The notes beneath the pieces are model-generated. The model saw only the letters and a list, made by a program, of their open reading frames with translations, had not been told where the DNA came from and made no database searches. DNA of 64,000 nt from Enterocloster hominis (ex Liu et al. 2021) (GTDB lineage: Bacteria > Bacillota > Clostridia > Lachnospirales > Lachnospiraceae), in contig JACRTJ010000015.1 of the NCBI GenBank assembly GCA_014385265.1, positions 1-64,000 on the forward strand. The letters are read 5' to 3'. Of this stretch, positions 1 to 7,151 are shown in pieces; within the stretch, counting starts at the first letter, position 1, and the number at the start of each line of letters is the position of its first letter. The position numbers were made by a program, and so were the translations under genes.

Positions 1-10
1 ACAAAAAGGG

Positions 11-75
11 AATGAGACAGTCCGGCAGAAAACCATAGCCCTGAAAAAGCCAGGAGTTCTGCGGACTGTCTCATT
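11..75. terminator. Bidirectional intrinsic terminator
   Basis: The 14-base arms at 11-24 and 62-75 are perfectly complementary. T-rich sequence follows the stem on both strands (cttttg on plus, cctttttg on minus). It lies just downstream of the minus-strand two-component operon and could also stop a plus-strand transcript entering from the left. The loop is long (37 nt), which is the weak point of the call. Confidence 0.65.
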
Positions 76-149
76 CTTTTGTTATCCGGGGAAAAAATCG
101 GTATTAACCGACAGCCCCTTGGAAAAATGTTCTGATTTTTAAGATAGCA

Positions 150-1394
150 TTATAAAGGAAAAGTGACTGTAATTAACAGCGATTTTTCGTCTTGCGTATT
201 TGACGTAATCTTTCCCTTATGTGCGTTTACGATGGCCGATGCAATGGAAAGCCCCAGGCCGTAACCACCGGTCTGGGAATTTCTGGACCTGTCAGCACGA
301 TAAAAACGGTCAAACAAATGGGGGATATCCGCTCTTGAGATGGATTCTGCTGTATTGAACACGCCCAGCTGAATGGTGTTTTTTTTCTTTTGCAACGAAA
401 GCTCAATCTTTCCTCCATCATCAGAATATTTTACGGCATTGTCCAGAAGAATGACAATCAATTGCCGGATGGCGTTCTCATCACCCACCATCGACAGCAT
501 TGGCTCGATTTGACTGGAGATGGTTTTGTTGCGGGTTTTGGCAAGAGCTTGAAACGCCTCCAATGTTTCCTCCGCCAGATCAGAAATAGGGAATTCTATT
601 TTTTCTACCTGCGGCTGCTCTTCCATGCGCGACAAAAAAATCAGATTATTTGTCAGTTGAGCCAACCGCTTGGTTTGATTTTTTATATCCGAAAGCCATT
701 CGTTTTCCCCGACATCCATTTCCAATACTTCCGCATCGGCATCAATGATCGTCAGAGGAGTTTTCAGTTCGTGTCCGGCATCGGTAATAAACTGCTTTTG
801 TTTTTCGTAATTTTCAGAAAAGGGTTTCACAATACGTCCGGAAAGAATGATTAGCAGCAGCAGTACAGAAAATAAACCAAGGAGGCCAACGCCTGTGCTT
901 GTAAGTAAAAAGTTTTGAAAAGCGCCAATTTCCCGTCTGCAATCAAGAAAAATAATATGGATCTCATCTCCGGACAGATATAGGATGTATCGGTAATTTT
1001 CTACAAAGCCTCTGGAATCCCCGCTATTTAAGACCATCTGTGCGTATTCAATGGCGGCCTGTGTATCGACTGCCGCAATCTTTCCTGTGCTCACAGCGGC
1101 TGTTGTTCCGTCCTGTGTAAGGAACACTGAAAAGTATCTGGATTCATAGGGCAGTTCGGGGGAATTAAGGCGATCGTACCTTGGATGTCTGCCTGTCGAA
1201 AAGAAATCGTTTTCCAGATGTTTATCAGCAGGAAAAACTCCATCATTTTCTGCTAAAACATCCAGGATGCTGTCAGCATCCGTTACTATTTTTCTGTAAT
1301 TTAGAATCCCCGCAGCTCCCAAAATAACCGTTAGAACCAATAGCAGCGAAACCATGGAGGCAAGGATCAGCCTTATGCGCAGTGTCCGTATCAT
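150..1394 (-). CDS. Sensor histidine kinase of a two-component system
   Basis: Membrane sensor kinase that phosphorylates the response regulator encoded just upstream. Of 414 residues, two membrane segments (about 10-30 and 163-184) flank an extracytoplasmic sensor region of about 130 residues. The dimerisation box carries the phospho-acceptor His208 in DAGHELKTPL. The N-box has Asn319 in LLDNAVKYS and a glycine box lies at 376-385 (GGYGLGLSIA). No clear HAMP domain is visible between the second membrane segment and the H-box. The start ATG overlaps the regulator stop (ATGA), so translation is coupled. The stimulus is unknown. It sits beside decayed conjugative-element DNA, and such elements often carry two-component systems, but no target transporter is present here. 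Confidence 0.9.
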   Translation of the reverse strand: MIRTLRIRLILASMVSLLLVLTVILGAAGILNYRKIVTDADSILDVLAENDGVFPADKHLENDFFSTGRHPRYDRLNSPELPYESRYFSVFLTQDGTTAAVSTGKIAAVDTQAAIEYAQMVLNSGDSRGFVENYRYILYLSGDEIHIIFLDCRREIGAFQNFLLTSTGVGLLGLFSVLLLLIILSGRIVKPFSENYEKQKQFITDAGHELKTPLTIIDADAEVLEMDVGENEWLSDIKNQTKRLAQLTNNLIFLSRMEEQPQVEKIEFPISDLAEETLEAFQALAKTRNKTISSQIEPMLSMVGDENAIRQLIVILLDNAVKYSDDGGKIELSLQKKKNTIQLGVFNTAESISRADIPHLFDRFYRADRSRNSQTGGYGLGLSIASAIVNAHKGKITSNTQDEKSLLITVTFPL

Positions 1395-2065
1395 TCTTTT
1401 TCCTCCAGTGTATAGCCGGCATTTCGCAGAGCCTTAATCTGAATATCTGCGTGCAGAGCAGCAAGTTTTTTACGGAGATAGGAGATATACACCCACACAA
1501 CGTTGATTTCGGCTTCGCTGTCATATCCCCATATTTTTTCCATAAACCGTTCAGCAGAAATGATGTTTTTGGGGTTGCTCATCAGCATTTCCATCATTTG
1601 AAATTCCTTGTTTGCCAATCGGTAGCTGCCGGATGGTGAAGAAAGCTCATACGTTGCGCGGTCCAGCGTGATATTCCCAACTTTCAGCTGAGAGTTTCCC
1701 TGCACTGTCTGTGTTCGTGTCATTGCCCGAATACGAGCCAGCAATTCTCGTGAATTGAAGGGCTTAGTAAGGTAATCATTCGCACCGGCGTCCAGGCCAA
1801 CCACTTTATCATCCACCTCGGATTTTGCGGTCAAAAGCAGTACCGGGATCAGATTTCCTTTTTTTCGTATCTCCTGCAGCACGGTAATGCCGTCTATCTT
1901 TGGCATCATAATGTCAAGAATCACACCATCATAATTATCTGCTTCTAAATACTCCAGTGTCTCTTTTCCATCGTATGCCGCATCGACAGAATAATTATTT
2001 CTCTCCAATATAGTTGTCAGTGCCTTTGACAACGCCTGTTCATCTTCAGCCAGTAAAAGTCTCAT
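1391..2065 (-). CDS. OmpR/PhoB-family response regulator
   Basis: Cytoplasmic transcription regulator of 224 residues. The N-terminal receiver domain has the acidic pocket near residues 8-9 and the phospho-acceptor Asp51 in LDIMMPK, with the conserved Lys in LTKPFNSRELLARI. A C-terminal winged-helix DNA-binding domain spans about 128-222. The start is supported by GAGAGGAG about 7 nt upstream of ATG at 2065. It is the first gene of a two-gene operon with the kinase, with an extended -10 promoter upstream. Target genes cannot be told from the sequence. Confidence 0.92.
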   Translation of the reverse strand: MRLLLAEDEQALSKALTTILERNNYSVDAAYDGKETLEYLEADNYDGVILDIMMPKIDGITVLQEIRKKGNLIPVLLLTAKSEVDDKVVGLDAGANDYLTKPFNSRELLARIRAMTRTQTVQGNSQLKVGNITLDRATYELSSPSGSYRLANKEFQMMEMLMSNPKNIISAERFMEKIWGYDSEAEINVVWVYISYLRKKLAALHADIQIKALRNAGYTLEEKE

Positions 2066-2122
2066 ATCGCCACTCCTCTCAGATTTATCTTTGAAGGAAA
2101 AAGCCCGTTTCTTTACAGGGCA

Positions 2123-2131
2123 ATTATATCA
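2123..2131 (-). promoter_or_regulatory. Extended -10 promoter of the two-component operon
   Basis: On the minus strand the sequence TGATATAAT gives a consensus TATAAT (2123-2128) with an upstream TG. It lies about 60 bp before the response regulator start. No good -35 hexamer is found at 16-18 bp, which suits an extended -10 or activator-dependent promoter. Confidence 0.5.
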
Positions 2132-2416
2132 TAAACGCTGTAACTTAAATAGAAATAAAAACCTGAAAATATTTTTGCGCAGGCGGAGCATCTTCTCGCT
2201 ATGGATTGCACGGGTTGAAGGACTATTCCAACTTCATAGAAGAAAAGAAAGTCCAATAAGAAGTCTTGCTTCAGCCTACTGCCAGCCCCGCGTGATCAGC
2301 AAGATGTTGTTCCACAATAAAGGTGAGCCATCTCACTATTGACAAAGGAGTTCCAAAGGGGAACGGCGTTCTCCTTTGTTTGGGGTGTCCAGAGGAGAGC
2401 AGGGCTCCGGCGGAGA

Positions 2417-2441
2417 CTTCAAAATGCAATGCATTTTGAAG
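2417..2441. repeat. Perfect short inverted repeat
   Basis: Eleven-base arms (CTTCAAAATGC and its complement) are separated by only three bases. There is no T-tract, so it is not a good intrinsic terminator. Its role is unknown; it could be a protein-binding site or part of a mobile-element end. Confidence 0.6.
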
Positions 2442-2620
2442 CGCTGATCGAGCCGACAGACGAGACAAAATCCCTTGGCTCTGGGTTTCCAATAGAGGTG
2501 AGAAGCATCCCTGTTGACACGCGATTTTGCTTGCAAAGTCTAGGGTGTTATACCTTTTGCAACCGCTGACGCTGGAAAGGGGCTGTCACCATACCGGACA
2601 GACACTTTTCGGCAGCAGCA

Positions 2621-2691
2621 GAACAGGCAGATTTTGTGGACTGAAAGCTACAAAAGACAAGGAATTTGCAATAAGCAAAATCCGCCTGTTC
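2621..2691. repeat. Long imperfect inverted repeat
   Basis: Arms 2621-2636 and 2676-2691 match over 16 bases with a single mismatch, which becomes a G-U pair in minus-strand RNA. The 39-base loop has no obvious structure. A second small palindrome, TTGGCA-G-TGCCAA, follows at 2701-2713. This could be the end of a small inverted-repeat element or a structured RNA. Confidence 0.5.
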
Positions 2692-2781
2692 GTATGTATG
2701 TTGGCAGTGCCAACGGGGGCGCAAGAGGTATATAAAAACGCGCCGCAGCGATCAGTCTCCGTATCGTATTCGCTCCATTTC

Positions 2782-3182
2782 CTACTCAAAGGGAATCGTC
2801 AATTTCTTTGGCAGCTCGCTCATGGAGAGTTTCAGAATTTGACGGATAGCGATTTTAGCAAACACGTTCGTTCTGCTCAGATCGCCGTCTGCCAGCTTTG
2901 CGATCTGAGCAGTTCCCGCAGAAAAGTCAAAACGGATTTCTCCCCATTCATCGTCGTCGTTGGCATACCGATGTACTGCTTTGTACTCGTATGCAGCGGC
3001 GGCGATTTTTTGTTTTTGTCGGTCAGCTTCAATTCCACCACACCGAGAACACCGGCATCCACCAATAGTCCGGTCAGCCTGTCCACGATCTTTTTATAAG
3101 TTCGCTCTGCGCCGCTGGTGCTGCTATACTCATAAGTGGTGGCAAGCTGTTCAAATTTTCTTTTTGAAGGGCGTGGGAGCAA
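2782..3182 (-). pseudogene. Frameshifted gene remnant of unknown family
   Basis: The frame starting at 3182 reads a coherent stretch (YEYSSTSGAERTYKKIVDRL onward) but goes out of frame at a run of six A bases on the minus strand (about 3006-3011). Adding one base there restores a continuous protein that goes on with AYEYKAVHRYANDDDEWGEI and runs to a TAG at 2782-2784, about 130 residues in all. The first residues come from the neighbouring ArdC-like fragment read in another frame, so the original N-terminus is missing. I do not recognise the family. It could be a real decay event or a sequencing error in the A run. Confidence 0.5.
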
Positions 3183-3360
3183 TAATTTTGATGCGTTTTT
3201 CGCCTTTCATTACGTTGCGTCCAAACCGATCTCTCTACTTGTTAAAGCCAGCCACCAAAGCAGCATTTGGCTTATGCATATAGATTAGCATGGTATTGTT
3301 TACGCTGTACTTTTCAATCCCTCGTTCTATGCTGCCGGTAATGTCTTTCATCCGTTCTTT
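3151..3360 (-). pseudogene. Fragment of ArdC-like antirestriction protein N-terminal domain
   Basis: The minus-strand frame reads DITGSIERGIEKYSVNNTML, then PNAALVAGFNK, then GRNVMKGEKRIKIIAPTPF. This is the layout of the N-terminal ssDNA-binding domain of ArdC/LtrC-type proteins carried by conjugative elements of Firmicutes. A TAG at 3235-3237 replaces the usual Trp after GFNK. The stretch between SIERGI and YSVNN is shorter than I recall for intact relatives, which suggests an internal deletion. The frame ends at TGA (3151-3153). There is no start codon or ribosome binding site, so this is a dead remnant. Confidence 0.6.
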
Positions 3361-3510
3361 ATTGGTCAAAGACAAACTCAATGTGAGTGCTGTCCAGTTT
3401 CATCAGCCTAGATTTCACCAGCTCCGCGGGGTAATCGTCCCCGGCAATGCGGATGGTCTTCCAGACGCTGCATACGGTTTCTGCCAGCAAGTTCACGAGT
3501 TCCGGCTTTC
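3359..3510 (-). pseudogene. Fragment of replication initiator RepA C-terminal (DUF6017-like) domain
   Basis: The frame reads PELVNLLAETVCSVWKTIRI and continues DDYPAELVKSRLMKLDSTHI to a TAA at 3359-3361. This matches, from memory, the C-terminal domain of RepA-type initiators on Firmicutes conjugative elements. Only about 48 residues remain and no start is visible. Just upstream, in another frame, an 18-codon frame (3511-3567) begins with ATG and reads MAQIHILEEIIDLGKVDA; it may be the start of a different gene of the same element cut by deletion. Confidence 0.5.
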
Positions 3511-3599
3511 TTAGGCGTCAACCTTTCCCAAATCTATAATTTCTTCTAAGATATGGATCTGCGCCATACTTACCTTCAAGATACTGTGCTTCAGGTCTT

Positions 3600-3854
3600 T
3601 CACCCTTCATGGATCATTGAAGAACTTTTATTATAATATAGGATATCCCATATAAACAGACCAATAAGCGCCGCTCCGAGGACTGCGTACCAGATGGTCA
3701 CAAGATTGACCTTCCGTTCCCTGCGCAAATAGGATCCCAGATGTACGATCCAGAGGACCAGTGCGGCGTATTCAAAAAGTTTCCATCGTGTAACCACAAA
3801 CAACAGCAGCAGTGCGCTTACTCCGCCGATCATCTTCTCTGTCCTGTCTCTCAT
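3600..3854 (-). CDS. Small membrane protein of unknown function
   Basis: Of 84 residues, most are hydrophobic. Membrane segments at about 9-22 and 25-42 are followed by a basic turn (LRRERK) and a third segment near 51-73. GGAAAGGAG sits at good distance before the ATG at 3854, so the gene is probably real. A 17-bp element that recurs upstream of the 297-residue protein at 4500 lies about 90 bp upstream. No family recognised. Confidence 0.6.
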   Translation of the reverse strand: MRDRTEKMIGGVSALLLLFVVTRWKLFEYAALVLWIVHLGSYLRRERKVNLVTIWYAVLGAALIGLFIWDILYYNKSSSMIHEG

Positions 3855-3938
3855 ACCGTTCTCCTTTCCGTGTGTCTGATCTTCCGCCTCCAGTCTCCAC
3901 TAAAAGCCATCCATTTCCATCGCTGTTCCTTTATTAAC

Positions 3939-3955
3939 CCTATTTTATCAGATAA
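3939..3955 (-). promoter_or_regulatory. Repeated promoter-like element, copy 1
   Basis: The minus-strand sequence TTATCTGATAAAATAGG contains the extended -10 TGATAAAAT. The identical 17 bases occur at 5455-5471. It lies upstream of the 84-residue membrane protein. No clear -35 box is seen in this copy. Confidence 0.45.
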
Positions 3956-3975
3956 GAATGCGTTCCTTCTGCTGT

Positions 3976-4197
3976 CTATGGATCTGCCAGCAGCTCCAGG
4001 CTGTTTTTCAGATTTTCCGGGAATGGATAAAATTCAAACCAGTTACGCTCATCCCGCCCCTTCCATATCATGATCTTGTAAGAAAGACTGGAATAGGTGA
4101 CCATCCTCTCCTCTTCGTAAATTTTCTTATTCCACGGAAAAAACAGAAAAAAAGAAAAAACAAACGTCAAAATGAATGTATAAAGATAAATGCGCAA
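3976..4197 (-). CDS. Small membrane-anchored protein, tandem paralogue A
   Basis: 73 residues. An N-terminal membrane segment (about 4-20) ends in FFLFFPWNKKIYEEE, followed by a short polar domain with YSSLSYKIMIW and FEFYPFPENLKN. The neighbour at 4245-4460 has the same plan and the same motifs (FFLFYPWSKKAYED, YSSLTYELIIW, EFYLFPKNLKN), so the two arose by tandem duplication. The start is TTG at 4197, preceded by GGGAGGGGG. Function unknown. Confidence 0.65.
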   Translation of the reverse strand: MRIYLYTFILTFVFSFFLFFPWNKKIYEEERMVTYSSLSYKIMIWKGRDERNWFEFYPFPENLKNSLELLADP

Positions 4198-4244
4198 GTC
4201 TATGTCCCCCTCCCTTACAGGTACAGTTTCTTTTCTTTCTGTCC

Positions 4245-4460
4245 CTACACCACATGGTTTTTCAGATTTTTAGGGAATAGATAAAACTCAATATCATCTT
4301 TCCCGCCGATGGTTCTCCATATGATCAGTTCATATGTAAGGCTGGAATATATGGTCGTTCCTCCATCCTCGTAAGCCTTCTTACTCCACGGATAAAACAG
4401 AAAGAAGGCAAAAAACATCGTAACAGCCATAATACATAAGCATGCGGTTATTTTTTTCAT
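4245..4460 (-). CDS. Small membrane-anchored protein, tandem paralogue B
   Basis: 71 residues from the ATG at 4460, chosen because GAGGAAGC lies 4-8 nt upstream; an ATG 27 bases earlier lacks such a site. An N-terminal signal or membrane segment (ITACLCIMAVTMFFAFFLFY) is followed by a short domain paralogous to the next gene downstream. It has lost or never had the acidic C-terminal tail of paralogue A. Function unknown; the spacing suggests one operon with the 297-residue protein upstream. Confidence 0.65.
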   Translation of the reverse strand: MKKITACLCIMAVTMFFAFFLFYPWSKKAYEDGGTTIYSSLTYELIIWRTIGGKDDIEFYLFPKNLKNHVV

Positions 4461-4499
4461 TTTTGCTTCCTCGCTTTCGGCATACATGGTCCCGTTCTA

Positions 4500-5393
4500 T
4501 CAAGTACGATTTTTATTTCTTATGACACCTGCTATGGTGAAAACTCCGGCAGCTCCCAATATAACAGCCGATATGTTCCCGGCTCCAAAGCCTCTCTCTT
4601 TATAGGAAAGGCCCATCCCGTACCGAAGCCAGGAGTTTGATGCTCTGGCAACATCGCTGTAATAATAAACCGGGAAGCTGGTTCCGCTGTCATTGCGGCC
4701 ATCCTGTACCTCCAAAGATGGTACGGTACTCCTGTTTTCTGCCGCCGTCGGCCACTCTCCGGTAAATGCATGTGCCGTGGCTTTCTGGACTGGAATGATA
4801 AACTCGGGGATTCCATCTGCACTGAATACAACTGCTGCGGGATATCGGATCCCGGGAAGTCCGGAAACGATCTCATATCTGTATTTATCGCTGTCATATC
4901 CCGCCACCTCCAGGGAAGCAGCCACTGCTTCGTTATAATCAACCGTTTCATTTTTGTACACATAGACAGCTCCCACTGTCCAGTGGTTTAAGTCATCTTT
5001 AAGCATCTGTTCTGCATCTTCCGGGATATCCTTTGGAAGCGGTGTTACTTTCGTTATATCGGCGAGGACCGTAACATGACCTGTATAAACCGGAATCTGC
5101 CACATATAATCACTGTTCTCCAATGATTTCTTTGGATCCTCTGTCTTTAAAAGCCCTGGCTCCGAATAAATTTTATATGCCCTCTCCATCCCCAGTTCAT
5201 CCATCCGCACATCCCGCCCAAGTTCTGCACGGGCTCCTCCATGATTCATCTGAAATAATATCTCGTCTCTCATGGAAACGATCTCCTGGTACTCACTTTC
5301 CTCCAGTGGAAGCAGATGCTCGGATGCATAAGAATCGAAGCCGAATGCCAATGACAGGAACATACAAATAAAAGTAAGGATTGCTTTTCCCAT
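4500..5393 (-). CDS. Secreted, C-terminally anchored protein of unknown function
   Basis: 297 residues. A typical signal peptide covers residues 1-23 (cleavage likely near SYA-SEH). A long polar region follows, and a hydrophobic segment at about 271-291 ends in the basic tail RNKNRT. That layout suggests display on the outer face of the membrane with a C-terminal anchor; no LPXTG sorting signal is present. AAGGAGG precedes the ATG, and a promoter with -35 and extended -10 lies about 65-95 bp upstream. It heads a probable operon with the two small paralogous membrane proteins. No family recognised. Confidence 0.7.
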   Translation of the reverse strand: MGKAILTFICMFLSLAFGFDSYASEHLLPLEESEYQEIVSMRDEILFQMNHGGARAELGRDVRMDELGMERAYKIYSEPGLLKTEDPKKSLENSDYMWQIPVYTGHVTVLADITKVTPLPKDIPEDAEQMLKDDLNHWTVGAVYVYKNETVDYNEAVAASLEVAGYDSDKYRYEIVSGLPGIRYPAAVVFSADGIPEFIIPVQKATAHAFTGEWPTAAENRSTVPSLEVQDGRNDSGTSFPVYYYSDVARASNSWLRYGMGLSYKERGFGAGNISAVILGAAGVFTIAGVIRNKNRT

Positions 5394-5454
5394 GTCTGCC
5401 TCCTTCCATCAGTCCACGAAGCCAGCCCTTTTTCATCCAAATTTCTTTGTCAAT

Positions 5455-5486
5455 CCTATTTTATCAGATAAACGGCCGGTCCTCAA
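5455..5486 (-). promoter_or_regulatory. Promoter of the secreted-protein cluster (repeat copy 2)
   Basis: On the minus strand a TTGAGG -35 (5481-5486) is followed after 17 bp by TAAAAT (5458-5463) with an upstream TGA, giving an extended -10. The -10 region lies in the 17-base element (5455-5471) identical to 3939-3955. Confidence 0.6.
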
Positions 5487-5551
5487 GAAAGAACCGCATA
5501 ATTAATCTGACATTTTTCTTAAAAAATCATTTTTTTCAAAAATTCCACCAT

Positions 5552-5610
5552 AAAAAAATGCCGTCCCCCACGGGGCTGTGATCAGCCCGCAGGGAAACGG
5601 CGTTTTTCTT
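5552..5610 (-). terminator. Intrinsic terminator of the citrate operon
   Basis: Minus-strand RNA after the second CitMHS gene forms a GC-rich stem (GCCGTTTCCCTGCGGGCTG pairing back to CAGCCCCGTGGGGGACGGC) followed by a run of T. The A/T runs on both sides allow it to work in either direction. Confidence 0.85.
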
Positions 5611-5624
5611 TCTAAGATTTTCAA

Positions 5625-6986
5625 TTATAAGGGCATGATCCCGAACAGGACGGCAACGATCATGCAGATAAAGCTGAAGCCCCATACCCATAAAAAGCTG
5701 TTCTTGATATGGTCCTTGATGTCCACGTCTGCCAGGCCAACGCCCAGAAGGGTGGCCGGAACCATGGGGCTGATGAAGGTGGCGCAGTTTCTGCATACCA
5801 CCATGGCAACGGCAATGGGAGTGGCGGCGATGCCGAAGCCCTCTCCGATCCCGATCATTACCGGAAGCATTCCGTAGAAATAGCTGTCCGTATCGAAGGC
5901 CAGGGCCAGAGGCACGCTTAAAATACCGATCACCAGCGGCAGGTGGCGTCCCAGCACAGCCGGTAAAAAGCCGCTGATCAGGCCGGACATACAGGTGATG
6001 ACGCTTTCTGTGCCCTCCACGTTCTTTACAAGAACGCCCATGAGAACGGCTGCTCCCATGAGGGTGGAGCACATCATAAGGGCCGGACCGGCGTGGAGAT
6101 TGATGATCTTCTTCTGCATTTTCGCCCCCGGATAATTTACCAGGATCGCCAGGGCCACGCCCATCATAAAGGGAACGTAGCTGGGGAAGATGTCCAGGAT
6201 CAGAAGGGCAATGACCGCAATGGTAAGGAACACGTTAAAAAAGAACAATCTGGGACGGGCCAGCTCGCTGGCGGCTTCCGCTGCCGCTGCTTCTGCCGGG
6301 CTCACTGCTGCCTGGCCCTCAGTCTGTGCCAGGAGCCCGTTTAATCCGGCTCCCCGCTTCTTTTCAATGATGCCGTTGACAACGGCCACGGCCAGAGCCA
6401 GGATGATCCCGCAGGCCTGGATCGGCATGATGGTGCGCCATAAGGCTCCGGCCTCGATGCCCAGGACTGTGGCCGCCCGCATGGTGGGACCAGCCCAGGG
6501 CATCAGGTTCAGTACGCCCATGGAAAGCACCGCGATCCGCAGCATGGTAGTGGGACGCATATGCATCCTTTTATAGACTGGCAGCATGGCCGGGACCACG
6601 ATACAGAAGGTGGAAGCGCCGCCGCCGTCCAGATGGCCGATGAGTGCGATGATGCAGGTCATGATACAGACGCCCACCACGCTGTCCTTCACCAGAAGCA
6701 TCAGCTTCCCGATGATCACGTCGAACATCCCGGCGTCGGTCATGATACCGAAATACAGGACACTAAACACGAACAGGGCCGCTGTGGGACCGGTGCTGGA
6801 AAAGCCGCTCTTAATGAGGGATGCAATGTCCTCCCAGGTATAATATTTTCCCAGGACCAGCACAAGAGCCAGGATCATCGGAAAAACGATGAAGGCAATG
6901 CTGGGCAGGGTCTTACTTTTGAACAGTGTCACCACGATGGCGACGATACAGGCGAATCCAAGGATTCCTACAAGGGTACCCGACAT
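5625..6986 (-). CDS. CitMHS-family citrate transporter (second copy)
   Basis: Integral membrane carrier of 453 residues with about 11-12 hydrophobic segments. CitMHS proteins take up citrate in complex with a divalent metal, with protons. Family-type motifs are HLDGGGAST near residue 118 and MPWAGPTMRAA near 165, the latter shared with the other transporter of this locus. A charged loop rich in Ala and Glu lies near the middle. AAAGGAG precedes the start. It follows citF after 165 bp that contain a hairpin, so it may be expressed at a lower level than citDEF. The exact substrate (citrate or a related di/tricarboxylate) is inferred from the neighbours. Confidence 0.85.
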   Translation of the reverse strand: MSGTLVGILGFACIVAIVVTLFKSKTLPSIAFIVFPMILALVLVLGKYYTWEDIASLIKSGFSSTGPTAALFVFSVLYFGIMTDAGMFDVIIGKLMLLVKDSVVGVCIMTCIIALIGHLDGGGASTFCIVVPAMLPVYKRMHMRPTTMLRIAVLSMGVLNLMPWAGPTMRAATVLGIEAGALWRTIMPIQACGIILALAVAVVNGIIEKKRGAGLNGLLAQTEGQAAVSPAEAAAAEAASELARPRLFFFNVFLTIAVIALLILDIFPSYVPFMMGVALAILVNYPGAKMQKKIINLHAGPALMMCSTLMGAAVLMGVLVKNVEGTESVITCMSGLISGFLPAVLGRHLPLVIGILSVPLALAFDTDSYFYGMLPVMIGIGEGFGIAATPIAVAMVVCRNCATFISPMVPATLLGVGLADVDIKDHIKNSFLWVWGFSFICMIVAVLFGIMPL

Positions 6987-7070
6987 ACTTTTTCTCTCCT
7001 TTGAAGCTTATTTTGCGTTTTCTTTGTATATTTCCATGAAAGTTTCACACTTTCTTAGCATTTCAGGCGG

Positions 7071-7107
7071 CAAAACGGCCCGGAAACTGACAGTGCCTCC
7101 GGACCGT
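7071..7107 (-). terminator. Hairpin between citF and the second transporter
   Basis: In the minus direction ACGGTCCGGA pairs with TCCGGGCCGT and is followed by TTTTG. The stem has one bulge and the T-run is short. It may be a partial terminator that lowers expression of the downstream transporter. A second GC-rich palindrome (CCCGGCC-AGGCCGGG on the minus strand) lies near 7115-7132. Confidence 0.5.
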
Positions 7108-7151
7108 CTGCCTTTCCCGGCCTGGCCGGGATCTGTATTTATGAAAAGGGG

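Larger units (their letters stand above)
2132..2781. other. Non-coding region with hairpins, probably mobile-element debris
   Basis: About 650 bp with no open frame that resembles a protein or has a ribosome binding site. Short frames on both strands at 2271-2569 lie across one another and are not convincing. The stretch contains three self-complementary structures (2417-2441, 2621-2691 and 2701-2713). It borders decayed conjugative-element genes, so it is probably part of the same remnant. I see no tRNA, integrase or attachment site. Confidence 0.4.

Noticed and set aside
390..854. Plus-strand frame of 154 codons opposite the histidine kinase
   Set aside because: It lies wholly inside a well-supported kinase gene on the other strand, has no ribosome binding site and no recognisable motif.
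2271..2569. Short overlapping frames on both strands in the gene-free region
   Set aside because: They cross the 2417-2441 palindrome, overlap one another on both strands, and lack ribosome binding sites and protein-like composition.
2527..3099. Plus-strand frame of 190 codons
   Set aside because: It is antisense to the frameshifted remnant, contains low-complexity stretches and has no start signal.
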